A DNA stretch of 64,000 nt. Origin: Erwinia aphidicola. Its GTDB lineage: Bacteria; Pseudomonadota; Gammaproteobacteria; Enterobacterales; Enterobacteriaceae. The stretch spans positions 434,001 through 498,000 of the forward strand of contig NZ_JACXBP010000002.1 in the NCBI RefSeq assembly GCF_014773485.1, given 5' to 3'. Within the stretch, counting starts at the first letter, position 1. Each line of letters begins with the position of its first letter. Below are positions 29,920 to 38,804 of this stretch, one piece after another. The notes under the pieces are model-generated. The model did no database searches. It saw only the letters and a program-made list of their open reading frames with translations, and had not been told where the DNA came from. The position numbers and the translations under genes were made by a program.

Positions 29920-31182
29920 TCACTCCATCATCTTGCGCTCTGAGTTGATAGAACAGAGAGCTAATGCAGAAACGAACACCATGGCTGTAGGGCCATAGAT
30001 CAACACTGAATCTGTTAATCCCGTAATAAACAATGCCGCTACAGGCATAACAACCCCGTGAAGAGGCGAGTGTTTAAATTTACCAACAAGCACAACCAGG
30101 TAAAAGATGAACAATGAAGCAAAGCCTAACAAACCTTGCAGGCTCGTGACCTCTAAAAATTCATTATGCATATTATATTCAACATTATTATAAGCCGTGT
30201 GATTTTTGGGATCGATATGATGAATATACTTTCTTGAAACTTCAGTGCGTTCATCAGGAGAAGAAAACCCTATGTTTTTCTCAATAAAATTCACACCACT
30301 TGCCCATATAGAGAACCGCGCCCCAACAGATGTAGAACTATTAACATCGTAGTTATCAATATTATTGATCGCCTCAATCCATCGAGCCTGAGTGAAGGAG
30401 ATGACCACCGTCATTAAACATACTGCAAGAGCAATATTCCTCTTGCTATATATAATGTTCCTCCAACCCAGCGCTTTAATATAGTAGAGAAAAGTGACAC
30501 CCATAAATGCGAGGAACGTAATTCTAGTACCACACAGAACCATAACCAAAAATGCGACCGCAATAAATACTACATCAATCAATCGCCATAACTTCCCGAA
30601 ATGGAAACCACATAGCCACAAATAAGCGCAGTAGATAAACATCACCATATAAGAAGAACTCGATGCAGCATCGGCCGTTAGTTTAATTCGACGATGTGTT
30701 ACATAAAAATATTCGTAAAACCCGGCAACCAAGGTAACTATCATTCCAATGAGCAGGATAACCTTGACGCAGCTGACGGTTTTTTTGGATACTTTCCTTC
30801 CATATATCATCATTGCAGCAACGATAAAGGCCCCGAGGAACAATCTTTTCCCACTCAAACGATAACCGTCAAGAACTCCAGCGGCAATATCAGATATCTC
30901 CCGAGGTTCGCTTTGAATATAAACTACCCAAGCAACGCGCACAACCCCTATAAAAATCAATGCCAAAACCAGAAGATATGTGAAAAAATCTATTTCCTTT
31001 CTCTCTTCTTTTTTAAATAAGACCATCACGGTAAGAAAAGCGCAGATATAACCTGTAAGGTAAAATAGCTTCTGTGAGATCCCATAAGTAACAAGGTTGA
31101 GCGCTAGGGAAGTAGATAGAAAAACAACAGCAACATTGATCAACTTAGCAAAAATATTGTTATCTTTTATATCAATGTTCAT
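29920..31182 (-). CDS. O-antigen ligase-like (WaaL/Wzy-type) membrane protein
   Basis: A 420-residue integral membrane protein with about 10 to 12 hydrophobic segments. A large periplasmic loop (about 270 to 345) contains SVGARFSIWASGVNFIEKN and YNMHNEFLEVTSLQGLLGF, the pattern of the O-antigen ligase/polymerase superfamily. It would join O-antigen or another glycan to lipid A-core, or polymerise repeat units. It shares a 4-bp ATGA overlap with the glycosyltransferase gene upstream, so they form one operon. The DNA is clearly more AT-rich than its flanks, a sign of transfer that is common in LPS loci. WaaL is the likeliest identity given the WaaB-like neighbour, but Wzy cannot be ruled out. 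Confidence 0.75.
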   Translation of the reverse strand: MNIDIKDNNIFAKLINVAVVFLSTSLALNLVTYGISQKLFYLTGYICAFLTVMVLFKKEERKEIDFFTYLLVLALIFIGVVRVAWVVYIQSEPREISDIAAGVLDGYRLSGKRLFLGAFIVAAMMIYGRKVSKKTVSCVKVILLIGMIVTLVAGFYEYFYVTHRRIKLTADAASSSSYMVMFIYCAYLWLCGFHFGKLWRLIDVVFIAVAFLVMVLCGTRITFLAFMGVTFLYYIKALGWRNIIYSKRNIALAVCLMTVVISFTQARWIEAINNIDNYDVNSSTSVGARFSIWASGVNFIEKNIGFSSPDERTEVSRKYIHHIDPKNHTAYNNVEYNMHNEFLEVTSLQGLLGFASLFIFYLVVLVGKFKHSPLHGVVMPVAALFITGLTDSVLIYGPTAMVFVSALALCSINSERKMME

Positions 31183-32267
31183 TTTATTTCCAGTGCTTTA
31201 TCATTAATTATTTTCTTGAATCTTTCCATATAAGAAGACTCATAAAAATCAGAAACGCTGTCTTTAATATCATTTTGTGATGACATTATGCCTTTCTTAT
31301 TCAGGTTTTTTAACACCTCAGCCAACTGCTCAATATGATTGGTCTGATACAACTGACCATTCACTCCTGGTCTAATGATTTCTGATGGTCCACTGATACA
31401 ATCAGAAGAAATGCAAAATACTCCACGCGATATTGCTTCCAGTAGTACCAGTGGAAAACCTTCGTTATTTGATGTCAGAAGGAGGCATGTCACGCTTTTT
31501 ATATTTTTTTCGATATACCCCCATGAATCTTCTTGCCAACCATGCCAGAAAACTTTGTCACTGATATTTTTATCGACAGCATATTTTTTGCAACGTTCAG
31601 AATCAGGGCCATCCCCTACAATATCCAGTGACCAATCGAAGTCGAGTTGGCTGACTGCATCAAATAAATCTTTTAGCTGCTTCTGATCCTCAAAATGAAC
31701 CCTTCCTACATAAAGGAATTTCATCTTTTTTGAACGGGGAATGACAGAATCATTTCTTTTTACCGGATTGAATACAACATCAATAGACTGCTCATTTGCA
31801 CCTAAATCTATCAATTGTTGTTTGATACCTTCGCTTATAGCAAAATGATGATTGGCTAAAGTCAGGTAACGTGGTCTGTATCTATATTTCGGTGGGAGAT
31901 GCATCCATGAAGATAGCATGATTTTCTGCCTGGATAGACAAATAGCACGATGGGCAATAAGGCAGGGGACCGTATTGAGTGCGATAATGTGTCCGGGCTT
32001 GTTTTTTTTCAAAAACCATGCAAGACGCAGCGTATGAAATAAGCGCGTTATTTTGGGATTTCTCATCACATCTGTGCTGGAACCCCATACGATATCCTTC
32101 ATCCAGAAATCAGATTCACCTCCTGAATGATAATTGATAATGAACAATCCTGCAGAAATATACTCTTCATTATTCAGCATGTTAATCAATTGACAGGTTA
32201 CATTCTCCATCCCCCCCCTGCCATTAAGCATCTCTACAATAAATAATATCTTCTTAGGATTGTTCAT
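31179..32267 (-). CDS. GT4-family LPS glycosyltransferase, WaaB-like
   Basis: A 362-residue cytoplasmic glycosyltransferase of the GT-B fold. The N-terminal glycine-rich loop EMLNGRGGMENVTCQLINML is near 13. In the C-terminal half the donor-site motifs are KFLYVGRVHFEDQKQLKDLF near 187, DIVGDGPDSERCKKY near 220 and the E-x7-E signature LLTSNNEGFPLVLLEAISRG near 273, followed by CISSDCISGPSEII. The last three closely resemble E. coli WaaB, a UDP-galactose LPS-core transferase, so LPS core is the likely acceptor; the sugar is not determined. It is the first gene of the AT-rich two-gene operon with the ligase. Confidence 0.82.
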   Translation of the reverse strand: MNNPKKILFIVEMLNGRGGMENVTCQLINMLNNEEYISAGLFIINYHSGGESDFWMKDIVWGSSTDVMRNPKITRLFHTLRLAWFLKKNKPGHIIALNTVPCLIAHRAICLSRQKIMLSSWMHLPPKYRYRPRYLTLANHHFAISEGIKQQLIDLGANEQSIDVVFNPVKRNDSVIPRSKKMKFLYVGRVHFEDQKQLKDLFDAVSQLDFDWSLDIVGDGPDSERCKKYAVDKNISDKVFWHGWQEDSWGYIEKNIKSVTCLLLTSNNEGFPLVLLEAISRGVFCISSDCISGPSEIIRPGVNGQLYQTNHIEQLAEVLKNLNKKGIMSSQNDIKDSVSDFYESSYMERFKKIINDKALEIK

Positions 32268-32433
32268 ATCATGAAATATCTACGTTGTTTTACTACGAAA
32301 AATTTCTCTGATAGTACATGTCAATCACATTGACAGGCAACACTTTCAACGCTTTCGGACAACCAGAACACCGCTTATGTATGTCCCGTTAAGCTTTATG
32401 ACAGAAACTAAGTAGCACGGTGATACCATACAA

Positions 32434-32456
32434 CAAACCCGCCAGAAGCGGATTTG
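32434..32456 (-). terminator. Possible terminator of the autotransporter gene
   Basis: CAAACCCGC (32434-32442) pairs with GCGGATTTG (32448-32456) with one G-T pair. Reading leftward only a weak T-containing tract (TTG) follows. It lies 21 bp after the autotransporter stop. Confidence 0.45.
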
Positions 32457-32476
32457 CTGGAGGTAGGCTGATAAGG

Positions 32477-35338
32477 TTAAAAATTGTACTTCACCCCAAC
32501 CATCGCACCAGTATCGTTATAAGCGTGGCCACCGAATTGTGACCCAACGTTCCCCCAAAGATTCAACCGCGAATCGATTTGCCCTTCCACACCCATTTTG
32601 AGCTCGAGCAGATTAGTCGCACCATCCTGACTGACGCGTGCACCATCCATTTTGGCCGCGAATTTACGCGTGTTATGCAGCCAGTTCACTACGATGAAGG
32701 GCTGGAACTCACGCTGTTTACCGTTATCCAGCGCATGGTGCCCTTTCAGATAGGTTTTAATGCCCAGTCGCGTCAACAGATTACCGTCGCCCTCGCCTTT
32801 TACCACAGTGCGGTTATCTTCGTGATGCGTGTCTGCACGCACCCCCATCCAGACAAGCTGTGCCTGCGGCTGGATAAACCACTCGTTACGCGATCCATGG
32901 CTTCCCCAAAACTCGCCTGTTTTCCACGTGTATCCCCCTTCGAGAGAGGTTATTACCCCATGTGATTTATAGTGCTCCGTTGCCTGCTTTTCACCTTTCA
33001 CGTCATTGGTAAACCAGGCGTACTGCAGCCAGCTATCCAGATAAGCCCCCGTTTGATCGGCAGCATTGGCGTACCAGGTCGCATATCCCCCTACGCTATA
33101 GCCATCGAGGGTGCCTTTAGAATGAAAGTGACTTTGCCGGTTATGCGTGTTGCTGTGCTGGTTACCATAGCCCGCCATAAATCCAAGATGCCAGCGGTCT
33201 GCGCCATTTTCACTCCATTGCGCGAGATCGCCGCCAATCTGAGCGACATAGCGATTGCCCTGGCTTCTTAACTGCCCACTACTGTCATGCCAGCTATTAT
33301 GCCCACCCACCTGTCGCAGCCACAGGCTGGTGACTTCATTTTTATCCTTGAGGGTATCCGTAAACTGCGGTTCTCCCAGGCGGTCATGTAGGCTCATCAC
33401 AAACAGGGTGTTGGCAGCAGCAAGGTTAGCAACGTAACTGCCACCTTCAGGACGCAGCACAGAAGGCTTATCCGTCCCGTCACCGGGACCTGTCGGGTGA
33501 CTGGTCAGATACCAGTTTTGGCCTTTCTTATCGAGATCGTAATCATATGCTCCTGCCACGATCCGCCCGGTTTTGACAAAATTACCTTTAGAGGTCCCAG
33601 CAACATTCACAACCTCAATGCCTTCCACCGTTTGCGCACCATGCCCGCCAAGATTATTAATAGCAACATGAGTAGTACCCTGCTGCACATCTCCACCGAC
33701 GATCATTTTGTTTATCGGTGAATCATCCGCTGCCAGTATGCCGTTCATCACCAGTGTGCCGCCATCGCCGAGGTAATCCCCCGCCACGTTAAGCGTGTCG
33801 AACTTCTTTTTGTCGGAAAAGGTAATGGTGCCATTATTGGTTAACTGCCCCACCAAGGAGCTATTATTCATATTCCACTGACTGCTGCTATCCAGCGTAA
33901 TTGAAGACACCTTGTCTGCAGCGCCATTAAAAATAGAACCGCCAGTGAGATTTGCCCTCACCGCGTTATTGAAGCTGGATGACAGCATGTTGCCGTTAAG
34001 CGTGCTGTTTTCTGCATTGAACGTAACCTTACTGTAAATATTATTTTTTTTATCTTGAGGATCGGCAAAGTGGCGGACGGTCATAACCTGGCCGTTACCC
34101 CCGGTCAGACTGGAGTCTTTAACCTCAAGAGCCAGTTGGGTGGCGTTAACATCTATTGCCTGCGCCTGTCCGGCGTGCAGCGTCACATTATTCAAGCGGA
34201 TATGATTTTCAGGGTGGGAAGCGTCAGCAGGTTTACCGTTTACATATAATCCGGCAGCCGCCTCACCAGAAGTCGTTATGATGCTCTTATTAACATTAAG
34301 TGTTCCTGCACGGCTCCACAGCCCGAAACCTTGTTTCCCTGAGGTATCGATGCGCACATTGTTAGCATCAATACGCGCCTGCGGATAAGCCACCAGAGCC
34401 GCGGCAAGTTCACCCTGGGTGGAAATATTGCTATTGATTAACGTGGCCTTACCGCCATTTGCGGTAAAAAGACCCACTGCATTGTTACCGAAGGTCGTAA
34501 TGGCAACGTTATCGCCATCCAATTGATTCTCAGTGTATAGCCCATAGGAACGCTCGCCGTGGGTTTCAACCGTGCTGGTGGAAACTTTGGCGGTGCCCAC
34601 CTGCGCATTCACCCCAATTGAAACGTTGCCCTGAGTGGCAACGTCGACATGGCTTAAGCTGACGGATGAATCATCGGATGGTATCCATACGGCATCACTC
34701 TGCGTGCCCTGGGTGGATAGTTTCCCGCCCTCCATGGCAACGGTAGCCGCCATGTTTGCGTTAATGGCATGGGTATCGTTGCCAAGGGTGCTGGCTGACA
34801 CATGGTTCAACGCCAGATCGCCAGACATGACCATGATGGCATCGCCGTTTTCGGTCGAGAGGGTACTGTCATTAATTTTGGCGGTAGGCAGGGTGAACGG
34901 CCTATGCTGAGTACCATCCATTTGTAGCCCTACCGCAGTACCTTTCCCATGGATATTAATATGATCCAAGGCAGCATCGCTTTTACCTGCAAGATAAATT
35001 CCGGTACCATGACTCCCACTCACATTAATATTTAAGTCTCTGCCGTAAAACTTACTGTCTTGAATAATCGCGCCACCGCCGCGAATGCCTGAACTGTTGA
35101 GGAAAGAGTTCGTCGCACTAAAGCTGGCACCTTTCATCGCTCTGATAATGAAGCCATTAATTCCAATATCGCTGTTATTCAGGGTCTTATCAGAAATAGC
35201 GCCCTCTTTTCCATTGACGATAATGGTATCGTTAGTTTGCGCCCATACCGCTAAACTAACAGAAAAGAAAACTGGTAAAGAATACAGTGATGCATTGATC
35301 ATTAAACCGAGAGTACATTGATTAACGTATCTTTTCAT
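32477..35338 (-). CDS. Pertactin-like autotransporter (type Va secretion)
   Basis: A 953-residue outer-membrane autotransporter. A signal peptide (SLPVFFSVSLAVWAQ) ends near residue 34. The passenger (about 35 to 650) is a right-handed beta-helix built from many short strands of the pertactin/AIDA kind (ALDHINIHGKG, NGDAIMVMSGDLALNHVSAS), without an obvious protease or lipase motif. The C-terminal barrel (about 680 to 953) starts near SLWLRQVGGHNSW and ends in GAMVGVKYNF, with the terminal Phe needed for BAM recognition. An AAGGA site precedes the ATG at 35338. The role is probably adhesion or aggregation. The LuxR-type gene 25 bp upstream on the same strand likely regulates it. Confidence 0.92.
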   Translation of the reverse strand: MKRYVNQCTLGLMINASLYSLPVFFSVSLAVWAQTNDTIIVNGKEGAISDKTLNNSDIGINGFIIRAMKGASFSATNSFLNSSGIRGGGAIIQDSKFYGRDLNINVSGSHGTGIYLAGKSDAALDHINIHGKGTAVGLQMDGTQHRPFTLPTAKINDSTLSTENGDAIMVMSGDLALNHVSASTLGNDTHAINANMAATVAMEGGKLSTQGTQSDAVWIPSDDSSVSLSHVDVATQGNVSIGVNAQVGTAKVSTSTVETHGERSYGLYTENQLDGDNVAITTFGNNAVGLFTANGGKATLINSNISTQGELAAALVAYPQARIDANNVRIDTSGKQGFGLWSRAGTLNVNKSIITTSGEAAAGLYVNGKPADASHPENHIRLNNVTLHAGQAQAIDVNATQLALEVKDSSLTGGNGQVMTVRHFADPQDKKNNIYSKVTFNAENSTLNGNMLSSSFNNAVRANLTGGSIFNGAADKVSSITLDSSSQWNMNNSSLVGQLTNNGTITFSDKKKFDTLNVAGDYLGDGGTLVMNGILAADDSPINKMIVGGDVQQGTTHVAINNLGGHGAQTVEGIEVVNVAGTSKGNFVKTGRIVAGAYDYDLDKKGQNWYLTSHPTGPGDGTDKPSVLRPEGGSYVANLAAANTLFVMSLHDRLGEPQFTDTLKDKNEVTSLWLRQVGGHNSWHDSSGQLRSQGNRYVAQIGGDLAQWSENGADRWHLGFMAGYGNQHSNTHNRQSHFHSKGTLDGYSVGGYATWYANAADQTGAYLDSWLQYAWFTNDVKGEKQATEHYKSHGVITSLEGGYTWKTGEFWGSHGSRNEWFIQPQAQLVWMGVRADTHHEDNRTVVKGEGDGNLLTRLGIKTYLKGHHALDNGKQREFQPFIVVNWLHNTRKFAAKMDGARVSQDGATNLLELKMGVEGQIDSRLNLWGNVGSQFGGHAYNDTGAMVGVKYNF

Positions 35339-35363
35339 ATTAAAATCCTTTTACACTGGTCAC

Positions 35364-35972
35364 TCACAAACATAATGTATTTCTTTCGTTACACCCGCAC
35401 TCTGCGATAAATGAGGCAAAACGATAGAATTCAGCTCTGTTTGCAACGCCAATCTTACGACTGGCGTTACGGTAGTGTGTATTGATCGTTTTGGGCGAAC
35501 GACTCAGCATCCTTGAGATATCATTACTATTGAACCCTTTTCCCATCAAGACCATCACATCATTTTCAGCATCGGAAAGCTGCCGATACTTTTTAAGCCC
35601 AAAATTCCAGAAAGACTCCTCTTTATTAACCAGAATATTGTAATCGGCACAGGCAATCGCCAAAATTTTTCTAATCTTCATCGAAATATCATACAGAGTA
35701 TGATATTTCGTCAAAAAAGGGATGTGGATAGTGATTTTTTCAGAATGTTCATCTGCTGTTTTAATGCGTTGAAGAGCAGCTTTTTTTTTAAAAAGATTAA
35801 TCGTCACGGTATTGTCACGAAAAATTACATTTGAAATTTTTTCGCTACATTCCAGGGAAGGGATCACAAAACAAACATTGCCTAAACCCTCTTCGGAAAT
35901 CTGTTCTGTGATTAAAAAACTCAACCCCGATAAATTATAAAAATCAGCATCCATGATAGCTATATTTAACAT
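35364..35972 (-). CDS. LuxR-type regulator linked to the autotransporter
   Basis: A 202-residue protein with a C-terminal LuxR helix-turn-helix (LSDAENDVMVLMGKGFNSND near 132, then ISRMLSRSPKTINTHYRNAS). The N-terminal part starts IAIMDADFYNLSGLSFLI, like a receiver, but lacks a clear phospho-acceptor Asp. It lies 25 bp upstream of the autotransporter gene in the same direction, so the two can be cotranscribed. It equals the 202-residue regulator at 12587-13195 in length and layout. Such orphan regulators often control fimbriae or adhesins; control of this autotransporter is inferred from position. Confidence 0.85.
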   Translation of the reverse strand: MLNIAIMDADFYNLSGLSFLITEQISEEGLGNVCFVIPSLECSEKISNVIFRDNTVTINLFKKKAALQRIKTADEHSEKITIHIPFLTKYHTLYDISMKIRKILAIACADYNILVNKEESFWNFGLKKYRQLSDAENDVMVLMGKGFNSNDISRMLSRSPKTINTHYRNASRKIGVANRAEFYRFASFIAECGCNERNTLCL

Positions 35973-36316
35973 GCTTCACACCCATGTGTTGCACTTCGGT
36001 TATTATGTTATGTAGGTTCCACTTTTAATCCAGCATTCTACGCGCAACAGTATCGGCGATCAAACACCCGGTTAGATCATAAAAATAAAAAACAAATCAC
36101 CATACAAATACTCAAAGGATACATATCCCCTCTGTAGGATTATAAAAATCGGTTTTTAATGTCGCAAGGAGCGGCCGATCGTCCGAAAAAGTTCACAATG
36201 AAATAACCGCTGTGAAATTTTAGGAAAATCAGCCAGGACTTTACCTACTAATTATTAATTACATGACGTTATCGATAACGGCCAGACAGCATCGATATTT
36301 CACTGTTTCTTCTCAT
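35973..36316. other. AT-rich intergenic region, no gene seen
   Basis: 344 bp between the LuxR-type gene start and the tssE stop. It should hold the promoter of the regulator-autotransporter operon and the end of the leftward T6SS transcript. No convincing hairpin with T-tract or coding frame was found. Confidence 0.5.
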
Positions 36317-36850
36317 CTAAAGCACCTGCAGCTCGACCTTTTCAGATTCGACGTCATACCGGCCACTCATGCATAGATCAACCGGCCTTGGGTACCAGTA
36401 TATCAGCCCCCTGATTTCAAATTTAATGACGCCATAACGCGCCACGCGATCTTTTTCCTGCATAGATGTAACGATTAACGTTTCGGGAATAACTCTTGGT
36501 TCAAACCGCAGAATCGTGTTCCGGATAGATTTTTCGATAAAACTCCAGTTAGGGTGATTTTCCTGGGTGCCAATCAGTGCGGGCACACCATAATTGATCA
36601 CCGAGCTCATAATAAGCTTATGTCGACGCTCATCCAAAATATCTTCAATATTGCTATGATTGATCAGATCGGCAATAGCATTTTGTACCAAAGTACGCAT
36701 CTGCCTGATATCGATTGGCTTTGACCGATCGTGCAAATTTTTTGGCTCATCATCCTGAAGCCGTTCCAGCAGGGTTGGCAGATATTGTGTTTTTCTTGCC
36801 TGTGGTTTATCCGAAAACAATATCGCCAACCTCCATAATTGAGTGCTCAT
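36317..36850 (-). CDS. tssE: T6SS baseplate protein TssE (gp25-like)
   Basis: A 177-residue baseplate wedge component homologous to phage T4 gp25; it helps start sheath assembly. Recognised by LPTLLERLQDDEPKN near 24, the helix IRQMRTLVQNAIADLINHSN near 48, VINYGVPALIG near 86 and the conserved RFEPRVIPETLIV near 115. The ATG at 36850 lies 44 bp inside tagJ and has no ribosome-binding site. A GGAGG at codons 6 to 7 followed after nine bases by TTG (36820) suggests translation may start there, giving 167 residues and a 14-bp overlap. It is the last gene of the leftward T6SS row. Confidence 0.92.
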   Translation of the reverse strand: MSTQLWRLAILFSDKPQARKTQYLPTLLERLQDDEPKNLHDRSKPIDIRQMRTLVQNAIADLINHSNIEDILDERRHKLIMSSVINYGVPALIGTQENHPNWSFIEKSIRNTILRFEPRVIPETLIVTSMQEKDRVARYGVIKFEIRGLIYWYPRPVDLCMSGRYDVESEKVELQVL

Positions 36851-37604
36851 TAAGATTGGTAATTATAACTTTACGGCCGCGACCTGGTGAAAAAATGTCA
36901 GACAGCTGAGACCACTCCGTTTTAAAGCCGAGTTTCAATTCCTGTGCTTCCTGCTTTTCGACAGGATAACGAGCCGGTATAAACCCGTGATAGATCTCCT
37001 CACCTGTTTTAATGGTGGCAGGTACCCATAGCAGATCGAGTAGCTGATCTGGCGGTGAAACACTCAGTTGCTGAATAGAAGAAAAAGGTACCCAGCGATA
37101 TCCACCGGCACAGATAAATTCGCAAACTGGGCCAAGGCGGCCATCACTATCAGCTATCCAGGAAAAATTACCCAGCAGAGCACTTTGGCCCGCCGTTTCA
37201 TCAGCCAGATCGAAAGCTTCATAGCGCAAGATTTCCGCCTGTTCTACATCCCCATGATACTGCTGCACATTTGCATCATGCAATTTCTGCATCCACAGCG
37301 GGGTGTCCCCTTGCAGGGTTGCCGCCTGCCGTTCGCCGTGCAATACCTGAGCGCGCTGCATTTCACTGAACACCAGGTTTTTGCAGAGCTCGGTTTGTTT
37401 TTCACGACCGTCCTCAAGCAGCGCCAGGGTCTCCAGCTGTAGCAGGGCTTTCTGCCAGGCGCCATCAACACAATAAAGTTTAAACAGAGCCTCGCGTAAT
37501 TTAAGGTTTTGTGGATACTCTTTTACCTGTGCGACTACCTGTTCAAATATCTCTTCCAGCGATGAGATTTTAAGTGCCTGAGTGAGGGAGGTTAAATCGT
37601 TCAT
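36807..37604 (-). CDS. tagJ: T6SS accessory protein TagJ (ImpE/SciE family)
   Basis: A 265-residue cytoplasmic protein of the ImpE/SciE family; TagJ of other bacteria binds the sheath protein TssB and modulates sheath recycling. The N-terminal half is a TPR-like helical repeat (NLKLREALFKLYCVDGAWQK near 34). The C-terminal half has the family motifs FSWIADSDGRLGPVCEFICA near 148, GYRWVPFSSIQQL near 168 and a late GRGRKVIITN. A strong AAGGAATAGC site precedes the ATG at 37604. It overlaps tssE at its 3' end. Confidence 0.9.
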   Translation of the reverse strand: MNDLTSLTQALKISSLEEIFEQVVAQVKEYPQNLKLREALFKLYCVDGAWQKALLQLETLALLEDGREKQTELCKNLVFSEMQRAQVLHGERQAATLQGDTPLWMQKLHDANVQQYHGDVEQAEILRYEAFDLADETAGQSALLGNFSWIADSDGRLGPVCEFICAGGYRWVPFSSIQQLSVSPPDQLLDLLWVPATIKTGEEIYHGFIPARYPVEKQEAQELKLGFKTEWSQLSDIFSPGRGRKVIITNLNEHSIMEVGDIVFG

Positions 37605-37621
37605 AATAGCTATTCCTTTTC

Positions 37622-38464
37622 TCAGTAATGAGAATCCAGACCCACTTTATAAAAGTCCTGAAATACCAGGTCAGGGACTCTGTCTTTGTTTTTCGCCATG
37701 ATATACTCAGGAGAGAGCGCTTTTAAAAGATCGGTTTTTTGATCTTGCTGGAAAAAATCATCAATAGATTCTCCTGTTTCAAAATCCGGCCAAACCTTCT
37801 CCATAAGAAAATCCCGTGCGATGATGCATTCAGTTAATGTTTTTCCTTTAACCTGCTCCCTGATGTGGTCGAAACGATCGTCCGTTTTAATAGTATGTTT
37901 TTCATAGTGACTCGCATCATGATATTCATCCCCCCCCTGCTTCTGCCAGATAAGGAAATATTTATATTCCGCCTCCAGCCTTTTCAAGATATCGCTACCC
38001 TTATCTTCTGCCTGGTCGAGTTCAATAAAGTAGTGCAGATCGTTGATATTACTTCCGCTATTGGGAAGCACCTCTTCAACCTCAGGAATTTTTTTGGAAG
38101 CCTGCAAGTCACTGCCAGAGTAAATCAGCTGGTAAAAATTCTGTTCTTCGGTTTCAACATCGCTCTCTCTCGCCAGAGAGAGTTTGAAATGACCGGCCTG
38201 AATTTTGCTTCCAGGCCGCAGCGAATGGGCGCTGCCATACTTGAGCTCTACGCTATCCAGACTACAGAGGTGATCAACGCACAAATTAAGTATTACGGGC
38301 CTGTTGAGATGCCAATAGAAGGCAACCACATCTCGCCCTGAGCGGCTATTCGTGATACCAAAGTCGCCACTGACCACATCAAGAACAGCAATATTCTCCG
38401 CAGTGAGCCTCTTATCCAGTGCTACAGGCTGGCGCAAAGCTGGCCATTCAAATTGAATATTCAT
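37622..38464 (-). CDS. T6SS-associated protein, TagK-like
   Basis: A 280-residue protein whose first 100 residues look like an FHA-type beta-sandwich (FGITNSRSGRDVVAFYWHLN near 35, VELKYGSAHSLRPGSKIQAG near 72). The C-terminal region (ILKRLEAEYKYFLIW near 160, ALSPEYIMAKNKDRVPDLVF near 250, ending VGLDSHY) resembles the TagK-type domain found in enterobacterial T6SS clusters. The function is unknown; FHA-like domains suggest a regulatory or scaffold role. It begins 4 bp after the PAAR stop and lies between PAAR and tagJ in the operon. Identification rests on remembered family pattern and context. Confidence 0.65.
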   Translation of the reverse strand: MNIQFEWPALRQPVALDKRLTAENIAVLDVVSGDFGITNSRSGRDVVAFYWHLNRPVILNLCVDHLCSLDSVELKYGSAHSLRPGSKIQAGHFKLSLARESDVETEEQNFYQLIYSGSDLQASKKIPEVEEVLPNSGSNINDLHYFIELDQAEDKGSDILKRLEAEYKYFLIWQKQGGDEYHDASHYEKHTIKTDDRFDHIREQVKGKTLTECIIARDFLMEKVWPDFETGESIDDFFQQDQKTDLLKALSPEYIMAKNKDRVPDLVFQDFYKVGLDSHY

Positions 38465-38468
38465 GCCA

Positions 38469-38735
38469 TTACCCCCCTATAAACACATCACCAGAGCCTG
38501 ACACTATCGCAGCGCCACAGCCCGTGACATCGCCGACCCGCGCTGCTGGTTGACCATTGATAAATACCGAGCCAGAACCGGTCGCGACTGGTGCAGCGCC
38601 GTGCCCAATGGCACAGGGTGCAATGCTGACGCTAACCAGTGCCGCGGCACATCCATTAGTAGTCACGTTGTCAGAGCCGGTAGCTATCGCTCCTCCGTGA
38701 GAAGTCGCATCCCCAACTCTTGCTGCGTTTTGCAT
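38469..38735 (-). CDS. PAAR-repeat spike-tip protein
   Basis: An 88-residue protein that sharpens the VgrG spike and can link effectors. It consists entirely of PAAR-type repeats: AARVGDATSHGGAIATGS at the start, GHGAAPVATGSGSVFINGQP in the middle, AARVGDVTGCGAAIVSGSGD near the end. His and Cys residues for the zinc site are present. There is no extension carrying a toxin domain. It lies 69 bp downstream of vgrG. Confidence 0.93.
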   Translation of the reverse strand: MQNAARVGDATSHGGAIATGSDNVTTNGCAAALVSVSIAPCAIGHGAAPVATGSGSVFINGQPAARVGDVTGCGAAIVSGSGDVFIGG

Positions 38736-38804
38736 CGTTAATTCTCCTTAATGAAATTGAACTTACGACAGCGAATAAATCTGCTGTCGTAATTGCCTGA
38801 ACCG

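Noticed and set aside
26407..32267. Genomic island integrated at tRNA-Phe
   Set aside because: No integrase gene and no repeated tRNA 3' end were seen to the right of the tRNA, so an island boundary cannot be supported.
32319..32335. TGTCAAT-CAC-ATTGACA inverted repeat upstream of the glycosyltransferase gene
   Set aside because: A short 7-bp arm palindrome in AT-rich DNA; could be an operator or chance, with no known consensus matched.
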